A stretch of 64,000 nucleotides of DNA from Liolophura sinensis. Lineage: Eukaryota; Mollusca; Polyplacophora; Chitonida; Chitonidae. This document shows positions 1 to 10,692 of this stretch, piece by piece (within the stretch, counting starts at the first letter, position 1; every line of letters starts with the position of its first letter). A program made the translations under genes and the position numbers. The DNA is taken from assembly GCF_032854445.1 (NCBI RefSeq), contig NC_088301.1:13328281-13392280 (forward strand), in the 5' to 3' direction. The notes below the pieces were generated by a model, which ran no database searches, was not told the DNA's origin, and worked only from the letters and a program-made list of their open reading frames with translations.

Positions 1-575
1 CAGGCGTGGCATGTTGCCTTTTACAATGAACTGCGGAACGTTTCCAACAGCTTGAGTTAGACTTTCTAACGAGACATAAAACTGGCGGAACAAGATGTTT
101 TAAAATTTTTAAATAATCGTCACGTGGCAAAAGCGGCACTATCTCATTGGTAACACCTGTTACTTAACAACTTGAACCACATACACTCAAAAAAATTAAC
201 CTGTATGAGTGATGCTAGAATATCTGAGTGATACTAGAATGTATTCTATTATTGCAGCAGATTGTTCTGTTAAATATAACACACGGCTATTCATTCAACA
301 TAAACATTCTATTAGACTAACAGGATATTGTACTGAATATGACAGAGTATTATGTTATAATAACAGTACACCGTCTAGCATCACTCAGACAAAAGCCTTT
401 CCGTTAAAATTAACAAATTAATTTTCTGAGTGCATACCCGGGAGGCTAATGGGCCATCCAGCATTGGAATCGTTCTCATATGGGGACCGGGAGGCCGCCA
501 TAAATTGACCTGATTGATACATCAAACGAACAAACAAACAAACTTAAATACTCGCTCTTCAGATCTAGGCATTAC
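1..575. other. ATG10 intron 3 (partial), no exon found
   Basis: This is intronic sequence downstream of ATG10 exon 3. It contains an AT-rich foldback between 207 and 386 and no recognisable ATG10 continuation on the minus strand. The short plus-strand frames at 209-421 and 514-744 have no coding signature, and the second is the antisense of exon 3. Confidence 0.5.
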
Positions 576-3500
576 CTGTTTTATAGGCATTGAAATACAG
601 GACCGGTACTGCATAGCTGTGACTATAGACTACATGGTACTCGTATGTGAAGGTGATGGTCCGACAGTCGACGACTACAGAAGCTGGGTCAGCTTCCATC
701 TCCATCTGAAAACCAAGACACGACTTCAACTCATCATCAGTTAGGTACAGATCCTATATATTGACAATCAAAACAAAAATTAAACTAACAACCAGGATGT
801 GTACATTCAACGTCAATCAGAAATCAAACAGGAAAATAAGACACTGACCGAACTGATCGACAATCAAGACAGAGATCGCACTGACTAACAAGGGAACAAT
901 CCAGCCGACAATGACGTCAGTCATATAGATCTAGTTACTGAACATCAACACACAAAAATCCCACTGACAATGGAAACAACGAAAATGAAACTTCACATCA
1001 AAATTTGGTTTCTGACTGAATGAAAAATTTAAACATTTAGCCTATCTCATTCTGAAAGAAAAAAAAACAAAAAAAAAACACGTATCTAGAAATCTTGCAT
1101 GGGCATAATAAACTGCTGTGTTAGCGGTTTAAACGTATTAAATTTATATCCTGAATTGAAGATTTCTTTTTTTTGCAAAGTTACAGGTGAACTGAATGCT
1201 TCTAATCCATGGATATATTATTTATTTACTTATTTGATTGGTGTTTTACGCCGTATTCAAGAATATTTCACTTATACGCTGGCGGCCAATATTATAGTGG
1301 GTGGGAAACCAACGACAATCCGCAGGTTGTTTCATAATTGATTTTCGTCATTTTGCCGAATATACCATGGACACATTACAGTATAAAACCCTATTTTCTT
1401 ACGACTCCGCATTACATCAGGAGCTTTGTCTAATATATTTGTACGCCTAGGTACAGTGGTTTCCTCTAATCTGCATGTACGCTTGGTTTCCACTAATCTG
1501 CATGTATGCTTGGTTCCCTCCAAGCTGCATGTATGCTCACCACCATGAACCATTATGACAAATGTGTACGCTGGGCGACCCCCACCCCCCCCCCCCCCCC
1601 ACCCCACCGCGGCCAAATTCTCGGTCCACAGAACAACCCGATATTCATGCAGTACATACAAGCCTTATTCTTAACAATAGAGAAGTTACATCATTTAATT
1701 ATTTAGAAATATTACAGAAAGTAATTAGGATTTGGGGACGAAATTCTTTGTCACATGTATGGTGTATGTACCTTTTTTCAATACAAGAAAAGGTAAAGAG
1801 AATGGTGGAGAGGCACTCACTTCACCTTTTAACATCTGTGAACGGGGTGTTCAAATATGAACAAAATCTGCTGTTATTACACTTTGACTTTGAACAACTG
1901 CACTGGCTGCTGAATTTAGCTAAAATCTCAAATATGACTTAATGCCAGTATTAGCTGATACATTTTCGAACAACCGGGGCCTGGGGTTTAAGATCCTTAT
2001 ATACCGTACACACTTACATGTAACAGTAAAGATGGAAGCCTGTCTTAACCATAATTGTATTCATTTAATGGGACTTGGAGAGAACGAGAATGTGAAAGTA
2101 AAAATAACTGTAATTTTCAACTATGACGCAGATTACAAATTTATAAAAGCTAGAGAATTCCAACAGGGTCTCCATATAATGGCGGCCACACAGTCTCTAC
2201 ATCAGCTTTGAACCATTACTTGTATGTCAAGAAAATCAACAATTCTATATGCTTTCAAATTACTCGAACTATCGTGATCTGTATTTATAACTTTGAGGGC
2301 CTTCAAGCACTGATCCATGATAGCTTTATCAACAGGATACAGTGCGCTATTTTCATGATACAGAACTTGAACTCACGTAATTGTGGCGCGCCATAGCCAT
2401 CGATATCAGTTTCCGGGTCAGATGGAGTCATCACAAGACTTGAGCGCTTTTGCGGAGCGACTTTGTCGTATTTTGGGCAAGGTTTTCTATATATTGTTGG
2501 TAGTAACAACTTTGGGGATCATATAAACCAATATACTGTCACAGGTACGGGTTTTTCTTTTTCTTTTTTTTTCCAGAAAATTCAGAAAGAAACACTTTGT
2601 TTCAGTATATACAGTAGAAAGCAAGAAATTAAAGATGATCGAAAAATACAGCATCCAAATGATCCATCGGATAAGCTGTCGAGATCTGACCAATCAAATA
2701 CAGGATCGTGGAATTCAAAATTGAAATTAGTTCTTACGACGTCACTCTTCGTGAAGACTGTCTATACAATCTTAAAACGCAAAGGCTAAAAATACAAATA
2801 TTTCCCAAGTGTTAAAATGACGCATGTTGTACTGTTGTAAAAATTTACAGCCGACATTTTAAAATGGACGCCTAGTTATGATTGGTTAATGATGATTACA
2901 AGATTTCTATTATGTAACGCATCATAAGGTATGGAACACAACCCCTATGAAATACCCCTCTGACATTGAAAATGGATTTTCATTCCATTTTTTTAAGTTA
3001 ACCTAACCTAAAATTTATAGCTCTCCCTCACCAGTGCCAAAATGGTGAAGTTAACATTATTAGATTTATTTATTCATTTCATTGGTGTTTTACACCATAT
3101 TCAAGAATATTTCACTTACACGGCGGTGGCCAGCATTATGGTGGGAGGAAACCGGACAGAGCCCGGAGGAAACCCACGACCATCCGTAGGTTAACATTAT
3201 TAGAGCTATCCATACATATCACCTTAAACAGAGTATACAGTATGGAACACAAGATAGCCAGCTAAAATGTTTTTTTTTCATTATTATAATTATTTATGTA
3301 TTATTATTATTTAATATGTACTATTTCTATATTATTTCTGGTTTAAGACCTAGGCTGACCACTATAGTCAATGATTACCCATGCTACACTTTACATTATA
3401 CAATGAAATGCTAGGGTCATCATCTCAATGATCCCAAGTGAAGGTCATTCTTGGATGAAGTCATCTGGTTCAAAGCCCTTGAACAAATTAATAATAATAA

Positions 3501-6500
3501 CAATACAAAAAAAACAGGGAGTATTATTTAATTCACATATACTTATTGGGAGTAAATACAGCTTGTGACTTATCAAAGTTATGACATCAGTATATCCTAT
3601 ACAAGCTACAAACATTAGAAACTAGGATTTTAATGTTGTGACCGTTCAGCGATATGAACTGATAACAAGCTTTGGGTGTATGCTGCCAGTGCAACATCTG
3701 TAGTGGGCATTGTTACGGTGTCTGGTAACAGTTTGCAAGGAAGTGCTACAATAATAACAGGAAGAAAGCAGGATACTGGGTTGCAAAGTAAAGCAAAACA
3801 ATACACATATATGCGTCAATCTAGAGAAAAATAGTCATCTGTTTTAGAGTGGTTTAAAAAAGAATAAAATTTGCACTTACAAATAAGCTGATCGGTATAA
3901 GCTGAAACAGTTTATATAGTATTGTCACAGGTGAAGTGCCATTGATGCAGCTTGAACCTAAAACTGAATTCAACACATGCCGTCCAAAACTAAACACGTC
4001 TTTCCCCCCATCACTGAAACGTACAAACCTCTAGGTCATTTGGAGTAAACTCTTAATTGCTAAAAAAAAAAAAGAAGAAAAAAAAAACACATGGTCAACG
4101 CAGATTTCCTGCTAGGAAAAAGTTTCTCCAAGACATAGGTCATTCTCCAAGACATGGGTCATTCTCCAAGACATAGGTCATTCTCCAAGACATGGGTCAC
4201 TCTCCAAGACATAGGTCATTCTCCAAGACATGGGTCATTCTCCAAGACATGGGTCATCGTGCAATGGCAGGCACATATATTACACATTCTAAAGGTGAAA
4301 GCTATACATAAAACTTTACCTGTGTCATATGACTTTGAGAGGTAATGCAGTAACACGGTCAAGATTCCGCATGCACATAAGCTACAGCACCCTGAATGGT
4401 TTAAACATAGCTATACATAAAACTTTACCTATGTTATATGACTGAGAGAAAATATAGCAACACAATCAAGATTCCGCATGCATATAAATAAACCTTTACC
4501 TGTGTTATATGACTCTGAGACATAATATAGCAACACAACTATTAATTAACAGGGTATACATGTACATTTTACCGCGCAGTGGTAACTCACACCAATCTGA
4601 ATTGACTATTGTTCTCTTGAAATGAGTAATACATCATATGTTTGTCCACATAAAACTATGGCAAAGGCAGTAATGAACAACAGATTACATGGCTTAAATC
4701 CGAAAGTTCCCCATTCTGCACAGAATTTATATGGAGGGCGTGTTGGTTAAGCCACTTAAATGGTAGAAGTGTGCATGTCTGGCCTATAGAAAGTGCTTAA
4801 AAGTGTGCATGTCTGGCCTATAGAAACTGCTTAAAAGCGTGCATGTCTGGCCTATAGAAACTGCTTAAAAATGTGCATGTCTGGACTATAGAAACTGCTT
4901 CAAAGTGTGCATGTCTGGACTATAGAAACTGCTTCAAAGTGTGCTTGTCTGGACTATAGAAACTGCTTAAAAGCGTGCATGTCTGGCCTATAGAAACTGG
5001 TTTAAAATGTGCATGTCTGGACTATAGAAACTGCTTAAAAGTGTGCATGTCTGGCCTATAGAAACTGCTTAAAAGCGTGCATGTCTGGCCTACAGAAACT
5101 GCTTAAAAGCGTGCATGTCTGGCCTTTAGAAACTGGTTAAAAGTGTGCATGTCTGGACTATAGAAACTGGTTAAAAGCGTGCATGTCTGGCCTATAGAAA
5201 CTGCTTAAAAGTGTACATGTCTGGACTATAGAAACTGCTTAAAAGTGTGCATGTCTGGCCTATAGAAAGGCCAAAGATGACATTCAATACACCATACGGT
5301 ATGATATGAACCTGTTCTTCTAATGACGGGTCCTCTGCATCATCTCCAAGAGGCGTTGTCTCTTTACGGGAAGCTACACACTGTCTTTTGCACAAATACT
5401 TCTCTCCATTCTGCAAATGTAATATTTACAGTTTTTAAGACACTAATTTTTGTATAATTTAAACAGATAACCCAATAAAGGAGGTTTACAGTGTAGAACA
5501 TTATAATTACACAGTAGTTGTGCATGCATTGTTTCTGGGGAGGGTGGCCAATCAAATTACTCATAAGATGGACTCCGCATAGAAAATTATTACACATATC
5601 TAAAAATATTTGTTCTAATTTTTGTAAATATCTGTTTCTGGTAGAAAAGGGTGCAGCGAAATGTTGATTGTAAAGTGGTTTTCGTCAAGTCCATGGTTAT
5701 TTGTGCTTACACTTTTGCTGACCCATAAGATGGTTCATAGCATTCACCTTACAATTTGAAAAATCAACTGCATGTTTCTCGGCATAAAGAAATATGAAAA
5801 AAATTGTACAACTGTTTAGATACAATTTCCATGGTTTGTCTGATGATACTTTATTCATTATTTGGTTTTCTCATCCTCTAAACACTAACTGATGTGTATG
5901 CAAGACAAACGATTAAACACTGTCCAAGAAAAAAAGGTCGGTTTTCTTTTCCACAAGAGTAAACTACCATTTGGAGGTCAAATTCTGTTGATTATCCTTG
6001 GTATAATAAGCCTAATATTTAGCCTAAAATTATACACAGGTTCCAACAATTTCTTGATTTTAGCCCAAATTTATATGGGACTCAAAATTGCCCCCAAATT
6101 AAAAAACCGTATTTGATAATCTATTGTCATGGATACGCGCCTCACAAACTCAAAAGACGGTAATTTTTCACTTTGTAGGCCTAGGTTTAACTATAAATGC
6201 ACAAGAATATACATTGCATATACAAAATCAAGTAACAAGAGCAAAATTTGCGCTGTCGCTTGCCCAGTGAATTAGTATGTTTGGTCAGAATCCAGGAGGC
6301 CTGTGAATGAGGTCTGACACAGGTTCCTACCAAAACGCCCAGCCTCACCCAGCTCCAAAAGGAGCGCCTCTGAAGTATCTGTGAAGGATTTCTGAAGTCA
6401 CCACCCTCCCCCCTACCCCCACCCCTAAAGTTAACTGCTAATCAAGTATCTCTAAAGCGCTTCAGCAGAAGCACCTTTGAAGCCCCAAATCTGACCACAC

Positions 6501-9457
6501 TGAGACAGAGCGATGCACCCCAAAAGCACGTCCAAAAAATGCAAATGATGTTTGTAGGACGCTTCACGAAGCCCTTTAGGAATGCCATCAAATTACTATT
6601 ACGCAGCGCACTGGAAGCCCTTCTGGAGCGCACAGGAAGCTCCTCTGGAGCTCCCGGGAAGCCTCTCTGCAGTGCACATGAAGCCCCTCTTGAGCGCACA
6701 TGACACCCCTCTGGAGGTCCCCGGAAGCCTCTCTGAAGCGCACAGGAATCCCCTCTGGAGCTCCCGGGAAGCCTCTGCAGCCCACATGAAGCCTCTCTGG
6801 AGCTCCTGGGAAGCCTCTCTGGAGTGCACATGAACCCCCCTGTGGAGCACACATGAAGCCCCTGTGAAACACCTCTGGGGTAGTGCGTAGCTTTTGAATG
6901 TCAATTTCTTTCATTACCTCTTTTGTCTTCAAGCTTTGGAGCCTTGTTGTTTAGATTTCTTTGAAATACAGTGGAAGTTCCTATCATGAAAGGTGCATGA
7001 CAAGTTTCACACTAATGTAGAGTGACTGCTAGTTTGCAGAGAAGTTAAACCCTAGCGACACACTATCGCTTTCATGTCCACACTGCCTTGTCCAGGTAGT
7101 GAGCCCCAACATTTTAAAGTGGGTATGGTTTTCTTCATTTTAAACTTATCAGATCTGTTCACATTTCATGGACAAGTGGTACATTGAAATGTTATATATA
7201 TATATATATATTTTTATTATAATTGTCTAAATGATGTTGTCATGGAAATAGTAATTAATTGAATTTATCTCTATTCTAGGGATTAATTTAAGGCTACACT
7301 TTTTGCAGTAGAAAAACTGCCCAAGTTTGTAGAGCACCTCTGATGCCTCTCCTACTAGCCTGCTCAGCAGTGAAAGTCTGTGATGCACCTTTGAAGCCAT
7401 GGCGGCTGGATAGTTGTCTGACTTTTAAAAGCACATCTGAAGCCCCTCCTATAGGCTGAACGGAAGTAAAAAAATTGTCTAAATTTGGGAAACAGCCCCC
7501 ATACTATGCTGTATGGGAGAGGAAAAATTGTTCAAGTTTGTGAAGCGCCTCTGAAGCCCTTAGGTGCTTAAATGAAGCGCATGGGAAGCGCTTTATGTAA
7601 GCGTCGGGGCCTAGGAAGGAGCGCTCTAAGCCTGCTGTGCTTCTGAAGCCCCTGTGAACCTCATCTGAAGTAGGGGGCTTCAGCTGGAGCAGGTGCTCCC
7701 TTTCTGGGTGGACAGTCATACAGACTTCCACGTGGACAATTTCACTAAAAAAAAACAGCTCAAACTCTACTTTATTTCTACTATCTACCGAATCCCTAAA
7801 ATGCCCGAAATGTCATATGTCAAAGCCAGCATTAAGAATCTTTAAGAATTGTATGCATTCAAACATGGTGGTTTGAGTTGGAATTTGTCCACTTTCCACT
7901 ATAATTTCATGCTTGTGTGGGTTTACTAGTGATGACACATGGGAACACCTACCTGGAATCAATAGCTGAGATGAATGCAACTAGGGACAGACAAATTATT
8001 TGATGTCCAGCAGTAGCATACTGAAGCCAGCAGGGGAAGTACAGAGGTGTTCAAGTTAAACTTACCGAACAAGAGAGGGCTATGATAGTATACGTAATCA
8101 CAGCCCGACAGAGCTACGTTCGGTTTTTGTTTTTTTTTTGTCCATGTGGATGTCTATGTGACCGAAGCTGGGCATTACGGTAAGAATGTCCACCTTAGCT
8201 TTGGGCTAATCCAGCTAGGCAGCAACTTTACCAAGCGGTTTTAATAGGCTATTTACTAAGCTAGTTGTAAAAGCTTTCCACTTAGTTAAAAAAAAAAACA
8301 ATAAATAAATGCATGTGCATAAATAATTCTAATTTTTGACTTGATATGTAACCTATATGTATAAAGCATTGTTGCAGTCACTTTGAATTCATGCAAATAA
8401 CAGAACTTTCACTTTCTGTAGAAACAGGCGCCCTTTCCGAGATAATTTCTCATGTCCAACTGAGCATTTGTGCAAAATATGGTGCTTTCCACCTGGTATA
8501 ACGTGTCCCAATGTTACACAGCATTGCATGGGCATACGGAATACAGCTGTTCTATACAGGCTCTCGTTGTGTAATTCGAAATGTCGTCCGTTATATCAAA
8601 TGATTAAAAACCAGAAGGAATCATATGAAATATTCCACATGAAGTTTTCATTGTTTTATGTTATGAAATTGGTTTATTCTTATCTTTAAGAAACCATTCA
8701 AATAGGTTGTATATATAAAAATTCCCTATGATGTCTCTGCATAGGCCCATATGCATATCAGAACAATCTACATATATGTGCACTGAAATGACTGGTATAA
8801 TTTGAATGCATGTTAAATGACTACTGACCAACATGCAACTCATTTAGCAATATAATAGGAAAATATGACCTAATTTGCAAAAAGCAAATACTGATAACAA
8901 CTACACCTACTGAAAGTTGTTTTCTCAAGCAATTATTTAAAACTCGTTTTCATTCCAGTATCATCATAACAAATTAACGCATATACAACGGCCTTACCAC
9001 TGAAAACGACACATGGTGTACAATGTTCATAGGCATTGTTTCAACTATGGTAACCCCTATGCATTCATTAAAGCAAGTGCAACTATAGATCTTATTTCCA
9101 TCGTTGGTAAATATTTTAACTCAAGGGGAGACAAATCCAGGGATGCTGTTCATACTCGTCCATTTATTTATCGACCAGTCTTTCCTGGTCTGACCTAAAA
9201 CACGCTGAACCGGAGAAATCTGGTCTGAGAAAACAAGTCCGCTGCACATGCAGAGAGACAGGTACACATGCTAACTCGTAAACAAGGAGTACACGGGGCA
9301 GTATTTGTGGTCGCTTTGTGGAGTAGTGAGTAAAATAAAATATTCAACTTACAACAGACGTCTTCATTTCCCACCGATCATGAGAGAGAAGACACTGTTG
9401 CATAAATATCTCCAAACAATCGCTAAACTGTTGGGCAGAAATTGAACCTGCCGCCAT
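1..9457 (-). CDS. ATG10: ATG10, autophagy E2-like enzyme, 5' part of gene (spliced, 3' end outside window)
   Basis: Gene-level entry joining exons 9457-9353, 5410-5312 and 705-576 on the minus strand; phases are 0, 0 and 0, with one base carried out of exon 3. ATG10 is the cytosolic E2-like enzyme that takes ATG12 from ATG7 and transfers it to ATG5, a step needed for LC3 lipidation. About 111 residues are visible, roughly half the usual 200-220. The strongest evidence is exon 3, which encodes the family hallmark YEYHVVYSHSYAVPVLYF, close to the human segment at the same place. Exons 1 and 2 fit the family's N-terminal pattern: an F-x(3)-C/Y-x(2)-F helix, a D-x-W motif, then a G-x-x-Y-x-C-K strand. 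The catalytic cysteine (HPC motif) is encoded left of position 1. The gene is head-to-head with SSBP. Confidence 0.82.
207..386. repeat. Foldback with 13-bp arms
   Basis: The 13-mer gagtgatgctaga at 207-219 recurs as its reverse complement at 374-386, and a near copy of the first arm lies just inside near 225. The AT-rich interior suggests a decayed miniature inverted-repeat element. No target duplication was identified. Confidence 0.35.
576..705 (-). CDS. ATG10: ATG10 coding exon 3 (conserved E2-like core)
   Basis: A strong acceptor (gtcttggttttcag) precedes 705 and the donor is ACAG|gtaatg at 576. The 130-nt exon starts in phase 0 and leaves one base. It encodes MEMEADPASVVVDC, a TFT segment, then YEYHVVYSHSYAVPVLYF and NAYKTG. 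The Y-H-V-x-YS-x-SY-x-VPVLYF block is diagnostic of ATG10 and forms central strands of the E2-like fold. The next exon should supply the conserved G/D-x-x-LT-x-E-x-W segment; I could not find it in positions 1-575. Confidence 0.88.
1217..1330 (-). mobile_element. tRNA-derived SINE, 3' fragment
   Basis: Read on the minus strand this is the 3' body and tail of the common SINE of this window. On the plus strand it starts with a tatttatttacttattt tail, then gattggtgttttacgcc and the sttatacg...ggcggcca core. It is truncated before the tRNA-like head. Full copies lie at 52990-53271 and 22264-22500. Confidence 0.75.
3065..3192 (-). mobile_element. tRNA-derived SINE, 3' fragment
   Basis: Same family and orientation as the copy near 1217. 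The plus strand shows the tail, attggtgttttacaccatat, the ggccagcattatggtggga block and a cccacgaccatccg block. The tRNA-like head is missing. Confidence 0.75.
4124..4256. repeat. 19-bp minisatellite, 7 copies
   Basis: Seven head-to-tail copies of tctccaagacatgggtcat with g/a variation at one site. The repeat creates a short spurious open frame from 4154. It lies in ATG10 intron 2. Confidence 0.9.
4301..4545. repeat. Degenerate tandem duplication, about three copies
   Basis: Three diverged copies share catacataaaactttacctg-like starts, a tatatgact block and gcaacac, and the first two also share aagattccgcatgca. They begin near 4301, 4408 and 4487. Unit lengths differ through internal deletions. 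Confidence 0.6.
4768..5268. repeat. 34-bp minisatellite, about 15 copies
   Basis: About fifteen tandem copies of a 34-bp unit built around gtgcatgtctggcctatag and aaactgcttaaaa. Variation is limited to a few sites (gcc/gac, gtg/gcg). The array ends only 44 bp from the proposed 3' end of ATG10 exon 2, so on the minus strand it starts just inside the intron. Confidence 0.92.
5312..5410 (-). CDS. ATG10: ATG10 coding exon 2
   Basis: The acceptor (tacatttgcag) ends at 5411 and the exon opens in phase 0 with NGEKYLCKRQCVASRK, continuing to an acidic, proline-containing stretch DDAEDPSLEEQ. The NG-x-x-YLCK part fits the first beta strand of ATG10, and the acidic linker fits the variable loop before the conserved core. 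The donor is uncertain. CAG|gttcat ending at 5312 keeps phase 0 for exon 3 but is a weak donor. GGT|gtattg ending at 5291 also keeps phase and would add seven codons. If the intron were retained, the frame would run 39 codons into the adjacent 34-bp minisatellite before a stop near 5192. Confidence 0.7.
5411..9352. other. ATG10: ATG10 intron 1
   Basis: A 3.9-kb intron between coding exons 1 and 2. It contains a GC-rich degenerate repeat block (6590-6870, with related motif fragments from about 6340 to 7700), a (ta)n run near 7194-7210 and otherwise unremarkable AT-rich sequence. Open frames up to 136 codons on the minus strand near 6442-6852 come from the repeat block. Confidence 0.6.
6590..6870. 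repeat. GC-rich degenerate repeat, about 22-bp unit
   Basis: Irregular units alternate ggaagcctctctggagc with cacatgaagcccctctgg, with spacing near 21-23 bp. GC content is much higher than in the surroundings. Scattered single units occur at about 6340-6400, 7320-7450 and 7540-7690, suggesting an older, larger array broken up by substitution. Several frames stay open because the unit lacks stop codons, so they are not evidence of a gene. Confidence 0.75.
9353..9457 (-). CDS. ATG10: ATG10 coding exon 1 (start codon)
   Basis: The exon runs from ATG at 9457-9455 to a consensus donor (gtaagt) beginning at 9352, giving 35 codons in phase 0. The protein starts MAAGSISAQQFSDC and ends with DRWEMKTSV. 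This matches the N-terminal helix of ATG10 proteins, where an F-x-x-x-C/Y-x-x-F stretch is followed by an acidic-x-W motif. The sequence around the start (atcATGG) is an acceptable initiation context. No closer in-frame ATG lies just upstream. The downstream intron is 3.9 kb. Confidence 0.78.
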
Positions 9458-10493
9458 GATGATAGCCTTTTACGTGGGAGGTAGTTAGCATAGCGGATAC
9501 ACAATAGTTCACGGGCGAATCCATTTGCAAATCGGAGGTCTGTCAGATAAAGTTTTGTAAGAAATTAACATTCAACTATATAACACATCGTTCATGATAC
9601 TACTAGCTTCATAGGTCAAAAAGTTAAAAAATACTAGAAAATTGTCATTCAAAGTCGGTATATTTGTGACATTCCACCGCGTGTAGCGCAGTTTGGTGGC
9701 ATCCTTGACCCCTGCGCAAATAGGGCTGGTCGAACATGTCGGTTTCAAGACACCCCAGACCCATAGTGTAAGACCCAGTGAATTTAGGTCAGGCCCGAGT
9801 CTTTATTATTAAAATTTGGAGAAAACCACTGCAGCGAGGGAAAACCAACTGGAGACAAAAGCACGATGATCGAGAACGGCTGAAGCTCAGTGGAGAATCT
9901 TCAGGCACCTACTTCTTCCGATGGTTGCTTTCAGAACGAAAAGAAAATAAATATGTCTTTTGTTAAGACAGATAGAAATGTGTGAATTTTCACACTTTTT
10001 ACATGCGAAATCGCTGCAGTTTTCCCAACAAAATCAATAATTTTAAATTTATATAAATTTTAAAAAATCGTTCCATTTCCTTTTGTCTTAGAACCGAGTT
10101 TTTATCTTAACTTTAAAATTAAGTGTGGTATCAACATATATTTTTTTCTCCGCTGTATAAAAAAAGTGGAGTGTACTTTTTTTTTCTTTTTTTTCGGCGT
10201 AAGAATAAAATTTTGAAGTGATTTATCCATCGAATATTTGTACTGGGTTCTGCTTAAACTGCAGCAAGTTGGCCAGAAAGCACCAGTTTTCATGTTCAGT
10301 GTAAGTATATAGCACGGAGCACCAGCACTCTCTGTCTTGCTTTGCTTTAGTACGTATAAAATGTGGGGATAAAACGATGACACAGAAACTGCGTTGTAGC
10401 ACTGAGGCCTAGCCACTCGGTTTTTCGTTGTGCCTTGCTTGCACGCCGAGGTAGCACCGGCAAAATCAAGCCTAGCTCAGATAAGGGACAATA

Positions 10494-10510
10494 ATTGGCA
10501 AAGCGCCAAT
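10494..10510. promoter_or_regulatory. Inverted CCAAT-box pair (NF-Y-type)
   Basis: ATTGGC at 10494-10499 and GCCAAT at 10505-10510 form a 6-bp inverted repeat around a 5-bp spacer, so both strands show a CCAAT box. It lies about 185 bp upstream of the SSBP start codon. Paired CCAAT boxes are typical of TATA-less and bidirectional promoters; binding is inferred. Confidence 0.5.
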
Positions 10511-10529
10511 CAGTCTTTGTCGTCCAGGC

Positions 10530-10535
10530 CACGTG
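10530..10535. promoter_or_regulatory. E-box CACGTG
   Basis: A perfect palindromic CACGTG (USF/MYC-type site) 20 bp beyond the inverted CCAAT pair and about 160 bp upstream of the SSBP start. Its position fits a proximal promoter, but a 6-bp match alone is weak. Confidence 0.4.
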
Positions 10536-10587
10536 ATGTTTGAAAACATCAGTTTCGCGTTACCCCAGAACTACTATAATTAAACAT

Positions 10588-10592
10588 CCAAT
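10588..10592 (+). promoter_or_regulatory. CCAAT box upstream of SSBP
   Basis: Third CCAAT element of the region, on the plus strand 100 bp before the SSBP start codon. It may lie in the promoter or in the 5' leader. Confidence 0.35.
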
Positions 10593-10656
10593 CGCAACGT
10601 GCCATTTGACAGGTCTACTTGACGTTGTCACGGTAACGAGGTCAGTGTCGTCCTTG

Positions 10657-10692
10657 ATGGCTTGACAGGTGCATGACAGTTCAGCTCCAAGC
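10657..10692 (+). promoter_or_regulatory. Upstream ATGs in the probable SSBP leader
   Basis: Two ATGs precede the SSBP start. ATG at 10657 gives a two-codon frame (ATG GCT TGA). ATG at 10673 opens a different frame that overlaps the SSBP start, crosses the exon 1-2 junction and stops at TAG 11254-11256 after 26 codons. If transcription begins upstream of 10657, these could dampen initiation at 10693. The transcription start is unknown. Confidence 0.4.

Larger units (their letters stand above)
706..5311. other. ATG10: ATG10 intron 2
   Basis: A 4.6-kb intron of the minus-strand gene. It holds two minus-oriented SINE fragments (1217-1330, 3065-3192), a polyC tract near 1585-1611, a small CpG-richer patch near 2380-2460, a 19-bp minisatellite (4124-4256), degenerate longer duplications (about 4301-4545) and a 34-bp minisatellite (4768-5268). 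A perfect CRE-like palindrome (tgacgtca) sits at 912-919. No further ATG10 exon was recognised here. Confidence 0.6.
9458..10692. promoter_or_regulatory. Shared intergenic region of the divergent ATG10/SSBP pair
   Basis: This 1235-bp block separates the two start codons and should hold both promoters and 5' leaders. The SSBP-proximal half carries an inverted CCAAT pair, an E-box and another CCAAT, with CpG-containing sequence and no convincing TATA box. Poly-T runs lie near 10175-10195. The transcription start sites cannot be placed from sequence alone. Confidence 0.6.

Noticed and set aside
3637-3755. Minus-strand open segment with a good acceptor (gttattattgtag) ending in TAA, at first taken for a terminal exon of the minus-strand gene
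   Set aside because: The ATG10 core exon was then found further on at 576-705, so this lies inside intron 2. Its phase does not fit exon 2, and the peptide resembles nothing in the family. An unused alternative terminal exon cannot be excluded.
3881-3901. 21-nt minus-strand segment between tttcag and gtaagt, a possible micro-exon of ATG10
   Set aside because: No matching residues are missing from ATG10 at this point, and such short flanked segments occur by chance in AT-rich introns.
6442-6932. Overlapping minus-strand frames of 101 to 136 codons, Cys/Arg/Gly-rich
   Set aside because: They are produced by the GC-rich repeat block and are open in several frames at once.
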